A stretch of 64,000 bases of DNA, taken from assembly GCF_002288925.2 (NCBI RefSeq), contig NW_022098049.1, positions 2,815,936 to 2,879,935 of the forward strand, given 5' to 3'. Positions 34,891 through 46,539 of the stretch are shown here, one piece after another; positions within the stretch are counted from its first letter, which is position 1; each line of letters begins with the position of its first letter. The notes below the pieces were generated by a model, which had not been told where the DNA came from, searched no databases, and worked only from the letters and a program-made list of their open reading frames with translations. The position numbers and the translations under genes are program-made. Origin of the DNA: Delphinapterus leucas. Lineage: Eukaryota; Chordata; Mammalia; Artiodactyla; Monodontidae.

Positions 34891-35834
34891 TAGGTAGTAT
34901 TAGAAGGCATTAAGATTTAAAAATTAGTGTTAGCAGTATCAGTGTATCTACAGGTTTCGGAGGCTCATATAACTTCAGAGCTAAAAGAAAGAGAATCCAG
35001 CTGGATCTCTATTTTCTCAATGTTTCTTCACTCTCCAACTCCCTGCAGTTTAGCTGTTGGGCTTCCAAAGTACAAGGCTGGAGATATAAATTTGAGAGCC
35101 ATCAGCATCCAGGTATCATTAAAAGCTGTAGACCTGGCCAGGTTTCCAGTGGGTAAAGTAAAGATGGAGATGAGAATGTGGGGCTGCCCCTGGGACCCTT
35201 CACCACTGAGACGCTGGAAGAGGCAGAGGAGCCAGCAAAGTAGGAGGAAAAGCAGAGTCCTCCTCTCTGTTTCTAACATTAGAAACACCCAGAATGATGT
35301 TCGTCTGATACTGGTCATCATTCTTCTTGGGATATTGGATGATTTTGTTAACTTTCTTCTTTGCCCTTGTCTCTGTTGCTTGAATTTTTTATGATAAGTG
35401 TATGTATTGATAATTTAAACAAATAGAAAGCTTTACTCTAAAGAGGGGAACTACAGAACACTTTTGGTATGAAAAACACCTGGAAAATCCTAAATAAATT
35501 CTGAACAGACAGTCTCTCTTTTGGATCCTTTGCATTCCTCTACACCAGTTATTTATTACTGCCTCTCATCACCACCTCATTTTGGTGCTTCATCTTTAAC
35601 GATTTAATCTATATGTTGAAAAGTGTCCATCACAGGGCAAGAAGCAGTATCTCATGGAAGCAGGATGGAAAATATAAGAGAGGGGCTATCAGCTGGAGCT
35701 CAGAACTCATGTGTTAATTTCACACTCCAAGAGGTTCATATTTATCTGTCCATAAGTATACCTATAGGCAACACGACTGTCTCTGTCCACACAACATGAG
35801 AAGTGCATATTCACACATAATACCCGTTCATATC

Positions 35835-35873
<39 letters not shown>

Positions 35874-36359
35874 ACATACATGCACACATCCCTGCCTGAC
35901 TCAAGGCAATAATTTGTAACTTTTCCCCCTTCCAGATTGCCTGTTGTGTTTGAGTCTGAGTAGGGATGTTGACCAAGGTAAATGTAAACAACAGGGCTAT
36001 GAAATGCCTTCTCTTCAGACTTTAAACTTTGAGGATTCCAAGTATTTAGATGCCCCAAGAACTATTTTTGAAAAACTACTCCAACTTTGAGCCCAGCAGC
36101 AAGATCAGCGGAAGGATTCTTGAATGTTCCTGTTTTTGAAGGAAAATAAGGCATCAACTCAGACTTTTCTGAACACCCTTTCAAATAGACTTATTAAGTC
36201 ATCTTCTAACACATACCTAAATTCAAATAATATTGACCCCTCCCCCCTCTGTACCAGGCACCAAGCTAGGACTGGAAGTATAAAAATAAAAAGATATTTT
36301 GTTTAAGGCCAAATTTTCTATTTGAGACCAAATATTTTCACTGCTGTCAGTTACTACTG
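34891..36359. other. Unassigned intergenic sequence with a (CA)n microsatellite
   Basis: A (CA)n run lies at about 35836-35868. A 155-codon plus-strand open frame at 34927-35394 is the longest here outside the CpG island and SINEs, but it has no recognisable domain. Confidence 0.45.
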
Positions 36360-36720
36360 TTCAACAGAATCGGTTCTCAGGGTGTGAGAGGATTGCTCTT
36401 CCTTGTCCCCTTGAAGTGGGGGGGGGGGGTGGCCATGTGACTTGCTTTGGCCAATGAATGGAAACCTGACTGACACATTTTCACCTCCAGATGCAGGCAC
36501 TTAATTGCCTGTGCTCAGCTGTGCAGCTCTGTCCTCTCCTAGCATGGGGAGATTCACAACATGTATTGAAATGGAAGTTCCATGAAATTGAAGAGGTGGG
36601 AAGTAGTGAGCCAATACAGGAGGACAGCTGCCCTGGAGAGTTGCCCCAATCCACAGCAGATTTTGTGTGACAGATAAACTTTTTTTGTGTTGAGTCACTG
36701 TGATTTAGGCAAAAGCTCCC
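36360..36720 (+). repeat. MaLR-like LTR fragment
   Basis: GGCCATGTGACTTGCTTTGG, CCAATGAATGGAAACCTGAC and the closing TGTTGAGTCACTGTGATTTA fit an MLT1-related LTR. A G-run of 12 lies at 36418-36429. Confidence 0.55.
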
Positions 36721-38040
36721 ATATCATGACTAGTACAGCTCCTACTTTGTTTCTTACATTGAATGCCTCCCTTCACTCCTTCTATTTTCTTTATCTAAAA
36801 GGACGCCTGTTTTGGCTCCAGGGTGTTTGTTTTTCCTTGGGATTAAGATATAGGGAAACAGGGTCCTTGTTTCCTTTGTCTTGTTTCTGAGCTTTATGTG
36901 GGTCTGGGACCACAGATATAGATTTGGGAGTCAGCAGCATTAAGGAAGTGGTTAAATCCATGCACTGGATAGAAAATGTGTAAATGAAAATGTAAGAGGA
37001 CAGAGACCTGGGAAACAACAAGAGTTAAGGGATAAGCAGTAGAAGAAGAAAGAACCAAGAGAAGAAGGTAAGATGATGTGGCAAAAGGAAAACAAAACAA
37101 AAAACAGGTGGCCACAGAAGCCAAAGGATGATACAGTTTCTAGAATGAGTGGTCTGCAGTTTCAAATACAGCAGCAAAATCAAGCAAATTAAAGACAAGA
37201 TAGTACTCATCAGAAACGATGCGTTGACTGTAAGTGGGTGAAGAAAGCACAGAGTTAATGGGAGAATAGATGACATCAACACAGTAATACAAGTGGGAAG
37301 CAGGTAGAGGAGTGGTAACTAACCTGACTGATCAGAGGGAGGTGGAAACTAAACTGGAATGGAACAGAAGCTTCATTTTAGTAACAGCCTCAAAAAAGTA
37401 TAGGAATTGGAGGCATCAGGTACCTCTGAAGCTAGAGATAGAGCTGAGCTGAAAACAGAAGATCCAGGTGAAAATTTTTAATGGAGCAGTTATAAACCCA
37501 GATCCCATGCAGCTGGGAGATGGCCACTCCCTCACTCCAGGAGAAATCTGGAAGGTTACTAGTGGAGAGACACTAGGCTTGGGGGCTCCAGGAGCACCTG
37601 AGGGCAAGGGAAGCACACCACAAACAAGGAGATTAAGTGAATGCTGCAGACTGACTCAAGGATCCCTTATCACTCTGCTGCTCTGCCTCGACAGCGTTCT
37701 GTTAACCATAGTATTGGAGGATTCCTCTCTGAGAACCCAGTAAAGGAGCGCAGCCAGGCCACCAGTTAACCAGTTCTGCCAGTCACAGTTTCTAGCTTTT
37801 TGTTGCTTCATTCTTAAAGACAAAATATGAGCTAAGAGCCTAAATTCACTAGTCAGCTGAAGAAAGCCTTCAAGATGGAAAGACAGAACCAAAATAGTCT
37901 TAAAAAAACAAACAAAAAGGAACTCAGGACACGGGGAGCAAAATAAAACTTTTGAAAATGTATAACATTAACATCTTTGCAAAATAAGAAGCGATACTGC
38001 GTCTGTGGAAAGATAGGAGTCTATAAAAGTAGGAATATTC
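36721..38040. other. Unassigned intergenic sequence
   Basis: No gene or clear repeat family recognised. Open frames of 60-90 codons occur on both strands without motifs. Confidence 0.4.
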
Positions 38041-38051
38041 AGAAAACAAAA

Positions 38052-38205
38052 GGGACTTCCCTGGAAGTCCAGTGGTTAAGACTCTAAGCTTCCAATGCAG
38101 GGGGCACAGGTTTGAGCCCTGGTCAGGGAACTAAGATCCCACATGCCTCGCGGTGCAGCCAAAAAATTTTTTAAATTGAAAACAATTAAAAATAAAAAAC
38201 AAAAC
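38052..38205 (+). repeat. Short tRNA-Glu SINE
   Basis: GGGACTTCCCTGGAAGTCCA, GTGGTTAAGACTCTAAGC, B box GGTTTGAGCCC, GGGAACTAAGATCCCACAT, GCAGCC and an A-rich tail. This is the short family seen also at 11.2, 44.2, 49.3, 54.2 and 61.0 kb. Confidence 0.88.
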
Positions 38206-38435
38206 AAAAAATCTTACTTGAAAATTTAAAGTATGACAAAGTGAGAAATGTAGCAAAAAGATTGGAAGATAACACCAAGAAAAAACTTTATCATATCTAT
38301 ATGATAGATAATATAACAAAATAGAAGACAAGTGACAAAATTATAGAATCAGGTCAGGAGGTGCAAGAGAGTTAAAGAAGATAAAGTAGTTTTGAAAATG
38401 TAAGGGAGAAAATTGTCAAAGAAATATCTGAAGGA

Positions 38436-38854
38436 GGGACTTCCCTGGTGGCACAGTGGTTAAGAATCTGCTCTGCCTGCCAATGCAGGGGACATGGGTT
38501 CGAGCCGTGGTCCAGGAAGATCCACATGCTGCGGAGCAACTAAGCCCATGTGCCACAACTACTGAGCCTGTGCTCTAGAACCCGCGAGCCACAACTACTG
38601 AGCCCATGAACCACAGCTACTGAAGCCCATGCACCTAGAGCCCACGAGCCACAACTACTGAGCCTATGAACCACAGCTACTGAAGCCCACGCACTTAGAG
38701 CCCATGCTCCGCAACAAGAGAAGCCACCCCAATGAGAAGCCAAAGCATCACAACAAAGAGTAGCCCCCACTCGCTGCAACTAGAGAAAAGCCCGCACGCA
38801 GCAACAAAGACCCAACACAGCCAAAAATTAATTAATTAATTAAAAAAAAAAAAC
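38436..38854 (+). repeat. CHR SINE, long form with internal duplication
   Basis: About 419 bases, longer than the other long-form copies because a block of about 60 bases (GAACCACAGCTACTGAAGCC ... CACAACTACT) occurs twice between about 38596 and 38710. Target duplication ATCTGAAGGA at 38426-38435 and 38855-38864. Confidence 0.93.
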
Positions 38855-38864
38855 ATCTGAAGGA

Positions 38865-39670
38865 AATTTCCCCAAAGTGAAGGTCATTTGTTCCCAGATC
38901 AAGAGTTCATTGAGGGCTCAGAATACTAGATAAAAAGAAGACCCACTCCAGAGCCTGTCATCATGACATTTCAGATCACTAGGAACCAAGAACAGATTCT
39001 GAAAGTTCCCAGCATCAAAGTCAGTGGTTGTCAAGGGAAGTTCAATAAAAATAATCCCATAAGAATGGCTTCAGACTCTCAACAGCAATGCTGGAGACTA
39101 GAAGTCAACAGAGAAATAACTTCAAAATTCTGAGGGAAGTTATTTCCAATCTAGAATTCTAGAATTCTATATCCAGCAGTCTAGTGTGAGGGTAGATTAT
39201 AACCTTTTCAGACATGAACGTCGTAAAATATTTCTGTCCCATATATCATATCAGGAAGAAACTGGAAGATGCACTCCATCAAATTGAAGGGATAAACCAA
39301 GAGATCCAGGAAGTGGGAAGTCACAGGACGGCAGGTCTAGAGAGCAGCTAGTCTGCGGGGGAGCAAAGCAATGGAAGGTTCTGGGAGGTGGGCTTCTAAC
39401 AAAGAGGTGGACTTAATGAATTTTTCTGATGTATTTGAAATATTAAAGGAGAGTTAACACTTACGGGAGGGAGTTTGGGAATGGACTAGTGATTGAAAAC
39501 TAAGCAAACAACTGAGGTAATTATTAACTCTAGTAATATATTAGGGAGAAACTGTAATAAATCTAGAAGTCTCAGGTAAATAGTATTTACAGAATTATAA
39601 TAATACAGAACACTTATCTAACCAAAAATGATGATATATCTAAACTAGGCAGATGGGCACCAGGGGAAGG
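38865..39670. other. Probable old L1 remains, not well defined
   Basis: A-rich sense sequence including CAGCAATGCTGGAGACTAGA and TCTAGAATTCTATATCCAGC, patterns found in L1 ORF1-proximal regions. No intact frame. Confidence 0.45.
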
Positions 39671-39674
39671 GTCT

Positions 39675-40375
39675 TAGTCAATTCAGGGTGCCATAACAAA
39701 ATACATAGATTGCATGGCTTAAATAATAGGAATTTATTTCCCACAGTTCTGGAAGCTGCAAGTCCAAGATGAAGGTGTCAGCAAGGTAGATTTCATTCTG
39801 AGGCCTCTTCTCTTGACTTGTATGCAGCGACCATCTAACTCTGTGCTCACATAACCTCTTCTTTAAAAAATATATATTTATTTATTTATTTATTGGCTGT
39901 GTTGGTTCTTCCTTGCTGTGTGTGGGCTTTTCTCTAGTTGCAGAGAGCAGGGGCTACTCTTTGTTGCGGTGCGTGGGCTTCTCACCGCGATGGTTTCTCT
40001 TGTTGCAGAGCAGATTCTAGGCGCACAGCCTTCAGTAGTTGCGGCATGTGGGCTCCGTAGTTGTGGCTCACAGGCTTTTGTTGCTCCGTGGCATGTGGAA
40101 TCTTCCCAGACCAGGGCTCGAACCCGTGTCCCCTGCATTGGCAGGCGGATTCTTAACCACTGCGCCACCAAGGAAACCCCACATACCCTCTTCTTTTTGC
40201 AGGTGTGGGAGAGACAAAGCCCTCTGGTGTCTCTTCTTATAACGGTGTTTATCCCATCATGAGGGCCCCACCCTCATGATCTCATCTAATCCTACTTACC
40301 TCCCCCAAACCTCATCTCCAGATACTATCACATTGGAGTTGAGCCTAAGCATATGAATTTGTGGGAGACACAAAC
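39675..40375 (-). repeat. MSTA/MLT1A-type MaLR LTR, reverse, split by a SINE
   Basis: CAGGGTGCCATAACAAAATA, CACAGTTCTGGAAGCTGCAA, GTGTCTCTTCTTATAACGG, CATGAGGGCCCCACCCTCAT and AATTTGTGGGAGACACAAAC give the full reverse-complement LTR order, interrupted at 39865-40181. Confidence 0.88.
39865..40181 (-). repeat. CHR SINE, long form, nested in the MaLR LTR
   Basis: TTGGCTGTGTTGGTTCTTCC, CTCTAGTTGCAGAGAGCAGG and CACCAAGGAAACC. Target duplication CATAACCTCTTCTTT at 39850-39864 and CATACCCTCTTCTTT at 40182-40196. Confidence 0.94.
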
Positions 40376-41056
40376 ATAATAAGAAGTGTGTTTGCTTGTT
40401 TATCTGTATAGGTGCTGTAGGGCAAGGAAGTGGGAGTAGAAAAGCTAAATCCTTATCTTGCATAGTAAGCATGTCAGCGTCACCATAGGACACGGGTGGT
40501 AGTACTCTCTAAATAGGGTCATCTGTGGAGGGTTTATTTGCAAAGGTATGGGTGTAGGGGAGCCCCAAGAGATAGTGCAGTCACCCAGGGCTTAGAAGAA
40601 ATTGCACTGTCACCAACCCTAGGCTCACAGGGATGAGTGGAGTGCATGGGGACCACAGTCTAGAATGAGAGTCACATAGAAAAGGCCTCCCTGAGAGAAG
40701 CAGTGACCTCCTGTTGAGGACACAGCCGGCTAGATTAGATAGTCAAGGAGGGAAACGGGGGAATAAATGTTCTGCTCTCACTGTCTTTCCTCTGTCTCTC
40801 TGATCTCTCCAGGTTCTCCCAGCTGGGGAAAAACAAACTCGTCTGGAAGTCAAAGGGCCCATTCATCAACCCATTGATGTGGTCCATACAGGTGAGTTTC
40901 TCTGAACGGAGAGCAAGGAGAAGGGTACAGAGTAGATCCAAAGGACAAATGGGAGATAGCCAACACAGTAAGAAAGCCAAAAAAATGAAGAAATAATAGG
41001 CATAATCTTAATATGTACCCAGAAGAGAGTTCTAAAAGAATTGAAAATAGTTGCCT
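40376..41056. other. Unassigned intergenic sequence
   Basis: No gene or clear repeat recognised. Confidence 0.4.
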
Positions 41057-41505
41057 TTTTTTTTTTTTTTTTCCCCCCTCCTGGGGGCAGACCAAAGATC
41101 GAACCCATGCCCCCTGCATTGGAAGCATGGAGTCTTTTTTTTTTTTTTTTTTTTTTCATTTTTGGCTGCATTGAGTCTTCATTGCTGTGCATGGGCTCTC
41201 TCTAGTTGCGGTGAGCAGGGGCTACTCTTCATTGCGGTGCGCAGGCTTCTCACTGCGGTGGCTTCTTTTGTTGTGGAGCATGGGCTCTAGGCATGCGGGC
41301 TTCAGTAGTTGTGGCTCATGGGCTCTAGAGCGCAGGCTCAGTAGTTGTGGTGCATGGGCTTAGTTGCTCCGCGGCATGTGGGATCTTCCCAGACCAGGGA
41401 TCGAATCCGTGTCCCCTGCATTGACAGGCAGATTCTTAACCACTGCACCACCAGGGAAGTCCCAGAAGCATGGGGTCTTAACCACTGGACGGCCAGGGAA
41501 GTCCA
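41057..41505 (-). repeat. Short tRNA-Glu SINE, split by another SINE
   Basis: The outer element reads from a T-run at 41057 through CAAAGATCGAACCCATGCCC to CTTAACCACTGGACGGCC and AGGGAAGTCC, ending near 41505. The sequence between 41137 and 41464 belongs to the inserted element. Confidence 0.9.
41137..41464 (-). repeat. CHR SINE, long form, inserted in a SINE
   Basis: T-tail, TTTGGCTGCATTGAGTCTTC, GTTGCGGTGAGCAGGGGC and CACCAGGGAAGTCC. Target duplication GAAGCATGGAGTCTT at 41122-41136 and GAAGCATGGGGTCTT at 41465-41479, both taken from the outer SINE. Confidence 0.94.
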
Positions 41506-42049
41506 GTGTTTACCTTTGTGAAATAAAAATTGAAAATAGGGAGATGCAGCGTTGGGAACTGCTTTCTTTTTTTTTTAATATATATCAATAGAATATAAAC
41601 TGTGTAGAACTCTTTGACTTTTATAACTAAATACAACTTTGACAAAAATAATTTTTAAGTGCTTTTTGGATTTGCAATGAGAAAATCATTGATAAACTTT
41701 TGCCATGCAATTTCAGTTAAGTGCTGGGACCTGAGGTCAGATTATAGTGGGTTAAGAAGAGAAGCTGAGGTGAGTGGAGATGAATTCTAAAAGGCAGTCA
41801 AATGTTGTTAATCAGATGTTTAATGTCTTTAACAGCTAGTCCGTTAGCTTAGCTAGGTCAAAGGTATGCTGCCTGTGATTTGTGTTTTAATGACCCTGCA
41901 CATTGCTACTTTGGGCCCACATGTGTAATCCACCTGTCTAGGATATTCATGTACAGTTTTAGGATTCAGAACATTTTTTTGTGCTTTTAATTATTAAAAT
42001 GGTTTCTGGCTATTATTTCTTAACCTGTCCCCAAAATATCATCTTGCCT
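41506..42049. other. Unassigned intergenic sequence
   Basis: Nothing clearly recognised. Confidence 0.4.
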
Positions 42050-42745
42050 TTGACACCCATTCCTCCTACTGTATTTTCTTTGTATACCTTCCCAACTCAA
42101 ACTCAAAATTTGAACCGTCTGTGACCTTCTCTTTCACTTGTAACATGTCCTTGCCAAATGCTATACATTCTACCTATTAAATGTTTTTAGCTCATTTCCA
42201 CCCTGGCCGACCCTGACAGAGTTTAAGCCATCAGGATTTGTTTACATCACTATGGGACTAACTCCCTCTCTAAGCCTCTAATCTCCACCTCCAATACATC
42301 CCCTTATTAACTAATAGACTTCCTGGTCTTATTAGAAATTGCTTTTCCAGCCACATCTCTCATTACTTCCCCTTTCTTGAGCCAAACACTCCTTTGGTGC
42401 TTGCCAAGAATTCCACTCTCCATGCCTATGTTCATGTTGTCACCTCTGCTTGCAGCACCTTCATGCTCATTTTCTCTAAGTGTCCAGTCTTTCCCAGTCT
42501 TCAAGGCCCAGCTCTAATGACTTCCCATGCCTGAGGTGCTCTTGGAGATGCTTTCCAGGAAGGCATGAGCTCTTTTGCTGAAGCCCCCCATCACTTTCTC
42601 TGAAAGGAGTCCTTGTGTTCTAGTACATGGGGTGCCTCACTTACAAGCAACTTGAAGGAAACTTCCCTGTCTAATTCATCTTTGTTTACCCTGAACAGCA
42701 AGCATGGTATCGTGTACCTATACACACTCAATACATTTGTTGAAT
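42050..42745 (+). repeat. L2 LINE 3' region
   Basis: CTTCAAGGCCCAGCTCTAAT, GATGCTTTCCAGGAAGG, GAACAGCAAGCATGGTATC and ACACTCAATACATTTGTTGA are L2 3'-end landmarks. Confidence 0.7.
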
Positions 42746-42747
42746 TT

Positions 42748-42914
42748 AAAAAAAAAAATTTATTTATTCATTTATTTTGGCTGTGCTGGTTCTCAGTTGT
42801 GACACGTGGGATCCTTAGTTGTGGCATGTGTGTGGGATCTAGTTCCCTGACCAGGGATCGAAACCAGGCCCCCTGCATTGGGAGCGTGGAGCCGCTGGAC
42901 TGCCAGGTAGGTCC
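42748..42914 (-). repeat. Short tRNA-Glu SINE
   Basis: TTATTTTGGCTGTGCTGG, GATCTAGTTCCCTGACCAGG, GATCGAAACCAGGCCCCCTG and GGAGCCGCTGGACTGCCAGG in reverse orientation, next to the L2 end. The flanks share CATTTGTT. Confidence 0.88.
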
Positions 42915-42954
42915 CCATTTGTTAACTTTTAAATGAAGTAGCCAATCAGTATTT

Positions 42955-43330
42955 TTCCTGCTTTATTGAGGTATAACTGGTATACAAAAAATTTGCACAT
43001 AATTAATGTATATCATTTGGTAAGTTTAGACAAATTTATACACTCATGGTACCATCAGCAAAATCAAGGTAATAAACATATCCATCGCCTCCAAAAGTTT
43101 CCTTGTGTCCCTTTGTTTTGGTTTTGGTTTTGGTTTTGGTTCTTGGTAAGAGCACCTAACATGAGATCTACCTTCTTAACAGATTTTAAGCACATGATAC
43201 CTCATTGTTAACCACAGGCACTATGTTGTACAGATCTCTGGAACTTACTCATCTTGTATAACTGTAACCTTATACCCATTGAACAACTCCCCTATTTCTC
43301 TCCCCCCATTCCCTGGTAACCACCATTCAG
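42955..43330 (-). mobile_element. Old L1 3' untranslated region, reverse, with (TTTTGG)n
   Basis: TTTATTGAGGTATAACTGG, AAATTTATACACTCATGGTA, CACTATGTTGTACAGATCTC and CATTCCCTGGTAACCACCAT are the reverse complement of an old L1 3' end. A (TTTTGG)n repeat lies at about 43113-43141. Confidence 0.8.
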
Positions 43331-43534
43331 CCAATCAATATTTGATTTTATGATATACTGTCATCTGAAAGGCAAAAAAGAGCAGTGATCTTAGGAACTA
43401 TTATCATAATTAGACCAGCTGACTTCAAACCTCAGGTGCCAGAAAGATAGGAAAATATATTATCATTAAGGAAAAGATAGAGGGTGGGGGAACTGAAAGG
43501 TTCTATTAAAATTGAGAAGCCATAACCCGTTATT

Positions 43535-43740
43535 GTAGCCACCATGTAAATAAAGGTTAAGAACAGAGGTATTGGAGTCAGATTAACCTTGGCCAAAATC
43601 TTGACTCTGCCCCTTAAGGACTGCATATCCTTGGACCAATTAGCCCCTTTGAGCCTTCTTTCCTCAATTTCCTTCTTGGCAAAATTCAGACAATAATGTT
43701 ACCTACCCTCCAAAGCCGTTCATATACTTAAGTGAGATAC
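43535..43740 (+). repeat. MIR SINE
   Basis: AGGTATTGGAGTCAGATTAA, CTTGACTCTGCCCCTTAAGG, AATTTCCTTCTTGGCAAAAT and AATAATGTTACCTACCCTCC in MIR order. Confidence 0.72.
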
Positions 43741-43741
43741 A

Positions 43742-44360
43742 GGCAGACCTCATTTTTTGTACTTTGCTTTACTGAGCTTTGAAGATACTGCATTTTTTAC
43801 GAATGAAGGTTTGTGGCAAATCTGCGTCAGGCAAGTCTATCGGCACCATTTTTCCAACAGCATTTGCTCACTTCATGTCTCTGTGTCATATTTTGGTAAT
43901 TCTTGCAATATTTCAAACTTTTTCATTATTATTATATTTTTATGGTGTTCTGTGCTCACTGATCTTTGATGTTTCTACTACTCACTGAAGGCTCAGATGA
44001 TGGTTAGCATTTTTTAGCAATAAAGTATTTTTTAATTAAGCTATGTACATTGTTTTCATAGACATAATGCTACTGCACACTTAATAACTACAGTATAGTG
44101 TAAACATTACCTTTATATGTACTGGGAAACCAAAACATTTGTGTGACTTGGTTTATTGCAATATTTGCTTTATTTATTTATTTGGCCACACCACGTGACT
44201 TGTGGGATCTTAGTTCCCTGACTAAGGATTGAACCCAGGCCCTTGGCAGTGAAACAATGGAGTCCTAACCACTGGACCGCCAGGGAATTCCCAATATTTG
44301 CTTGATTTTGATGGTCTGGAACCGAACCCGTAATATCTCTGAGGTATGCTGGTAATGTAC
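43742..44360 (+). mobile_element. Tigger-type (pogo) DNA transposon remnant, split by a SINE
   Basis: CAGGCAGACCTCATTTTTTG at the left, AAGGTTTGTGGCAAATCTGC, CCATTTTTCCAACAGCATTT, CACATTTTGG-like and GATCTTTGATGTTTCTACTA inside, and AATATCTCTGAGGTATGCTG at the right match a Tigger copy with the transposase centre missing. A SINE sits at 44171-44291. Confidence 0.85.
44171..44291 (-). repeat. Short tRNA-Glu SINE in Tigger
   Basis: TATTTATTTGGCCACACCAC, GATCTTAGTTCCCTGACTAA, TTGAACCCAGGCCCTTGGC and CACTGGACCGCCAGGG. Exact target duplication CAATATTTGCTT at 44159-44170 and 44292-44303. Confidence 0.93.
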
Positions 44361-44522
44361 ACAAAGAGTTTTGCTCAGTGCCTGGAATACATCATGTACA
44401 CTCCATAAATGATAGCTTCGTTTTTATCATCAGTAGTGAGAACTGTGTTAAGCAGTTGCCAAGAGCACTCACTAGCTTTCGAATCAGACAGAGCTGGGGG
44501 TGCTTATTAAAAATGATGAGAG

Positions 44523-44730
44523 AGGGCTTCCCTGGTGGCGCAGTGGTTGAGAGTCCTCCTGCTGATGCAAGGGACACAGGTTCGTGCCCTGGTCCGGGAA
44601 GATCCCACATGCTGCAGAGCGTCTGGGCCCGTGAGCCATGGCTGCTGAGCCTGCGTGTCCGGAGCCTATGCTCCGCAATGGGAGAGGCTACAACAGTGGG
44701 AGGCCTGCATACCGCAAAAAAAAAAAAAAA
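44523..44730 (+). repeat. CHR SINE, short cetacean form
   Basis: GGCTTCCCTGGTGGCGCAGT head, GCCATGGCTGCTGAGCC body and A-tail. Exact duplication AAAATGATGAGAG at 44510-44522 and 44731-44743. It sits almost exactly at the left edge of an old L1; the flank before it (44450-44509) looks like a truncated MIR. Confidence 0.95.
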
Positions 44731-45406
44731 AAAATGATGAGAGTCCACTCAAACTCATTTTACTAGGCCATCATTAAACTCATACCAAAGCAAGTTAAGG
44801 ACACTGCGAGAAAAGAAAATTACAGGCCAATGTTCTTGATGCACTTAGATGCAAAAATACTCCACAAATACTAGCAAACCAAATTTAATAGCACATTAAA
44901 AGGATCATACACCATAATCAAGTGAGATTTACCCCTGAGATGCAAGGATGGTTCGGTTCAACATACACAAATCAATAAATGTGATCTGCCACGTTAACAG
45001 AATGAAGGATAAAAACCATATGGTAGTCTAAATAGATTCAGAAAAAGCATTTCACAAAATTCAACAGCCTTTTGTGATAAAAATTCTCAACAAATTAGGT
45101 ATAGAAGGACTGTGCCATAACAAAGGCCATATATGACAAAACCACAACATCATACTCAATGGTGAAGAGCTGAAAGCTTTTCCTTTAAGATCAGGAATAA
45201 GACAAGGGTGCCCATTCTCACCACTTCTATTCAATGTAGTACTGGAAATCTTAGAGTAATTAGGCAAGAAAAAAAATGGCATCCAAATTGGAAAGGAAGA
45301 ATAACAACAAAAAACAAAACAAAACAAAAACTAACCAAACAAAAAAAAAACAAATTGAAAAGGAAGAAGTTAAATTGTCTCTGTTTGCAGATGACATGAT
45401 TCATAT

Positions 45407-45658
45407 GAGTAGCATCGACATATATACACTACCAAATGTAAAATAGATAGCTAGTGGGAAGCAGCAGCATAGCACAGGGAGATCAGCTCAGTGCTTTGCT
45501 ACAACCTAGAGGGGTGGGATGGGGAGGGAGGGAGGGAGGCTCAGGAGGGAGGGGATATGGGGATATATGTATGCATATGGCTGATTCACTTTGTTGTACA
45601 ACAGAAACTAACACAGCATTGTGAAGCAATTATACTCCTATAAAGATGTATTTTAAAA
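45407..45658 (+). mobile_element. Younger L1 3' end inserted in older L1
   Basis: AGTAGCATCGACATATATAC, ATAGCTAGTGGGAAGCAGCA, GGGATGGGGAGGGAGGGAGG, AACAGAAACTAACACAGCAT and CTATAAAGATGTATTTTAAA interrupt ORF2 just after the TTTGCAGATGACATGAT block; ORF2 resumes with GAAAACCCTAGAGACTCC. No clear duplication could be read. Confidence 0.82.
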
Positions 45659-46326
45659 AAAAAGAAGAAAACCCTAGAGACTCCACCAAAAAATTATTAG
45701 AACTAATAAGTGAATTCAGTAAAGTTGCAGGATACAAAATCAATATGCAAAGATCAGTTGCATTTCTATACACTAACATAAACTATCTGGAAAAAAATTA
45801 AGAAAGCAATTTTATCTACAGTAGTACCAAAAACAATAAAATACTTAGGATAAATTTAACCAATTAGCTGAAAGAGCTATATAATGAAAACCATAAGACA
45901 TTGATGAAAGAAACTGAAGAAGACACAAATAAATGGAAAAATATACCATGTTCATGAATTGGAAGAATTAACATTGTTAAAATGTCCATACTGCCCAAAG
46001 CCATCTTTAGATTTAATGCAAATCCTAAAATGCATGTGGAACCACAGAAGACCTTGAATAGCCAGAGTAGTCTTGAGCAAAAAAAACAGCTGAAGGCATT
46101 ACACTTCCTGATTTCAAGCTATATTGCAAAGCTATAGTAATCAAAACAGTATAGTACTGGCCTAAAAACAGACACATAAACCAAAAGAACAGAATAGAGA
46201 GCCAAGAAATATGCCCATGCATGTACATATAATATTTGACAAGAATACACAATGAGGAAAGAATAGTCTCTTTTAATAAATGGTGTTGGGAAAACTGTAT
46301 ATCCACATTCAAAGGAATGAAATTCA

Positions 46327-46539
46327 GGGCTTCCCTGGTGGCGCAGTGGTTGAGAGTCCACCTGCCGATGCAGGGGACACGGGTTCGTGCCCCGGTCTGG
46401 GAAGCTCCCACATGCCGCGGAGCGGCTAAGCCTGTGAACCATGGCCGCTGAGCCTGCGTCCGGAGCCTGTGCTCCACAACGGGAGAGGCCACAACAGTGA
46501 GAGGCCCGCATACCGCAAAAAAAAAAAAAAAAAAAAAAA
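46327..46539 (+). repeat. CHR SINE, short cetacean form, young-looking
   Basis: Nearly consensus head, GCCATGGCCGCTGAGCC body and a pure A-tail of more than 20. Exact duplication GAATGAAATTCA ending at 46326 and at 46540-46551. Inserted in the old L1. Confidence 0.96.

Noticed and set aside
38545..38830. CRISPR-like array of CAACTACTGA repeats
   Set aside because: The repeats are the internal modules of a long CHR SINE in a mammalian genome; no unique spacers of constant length.
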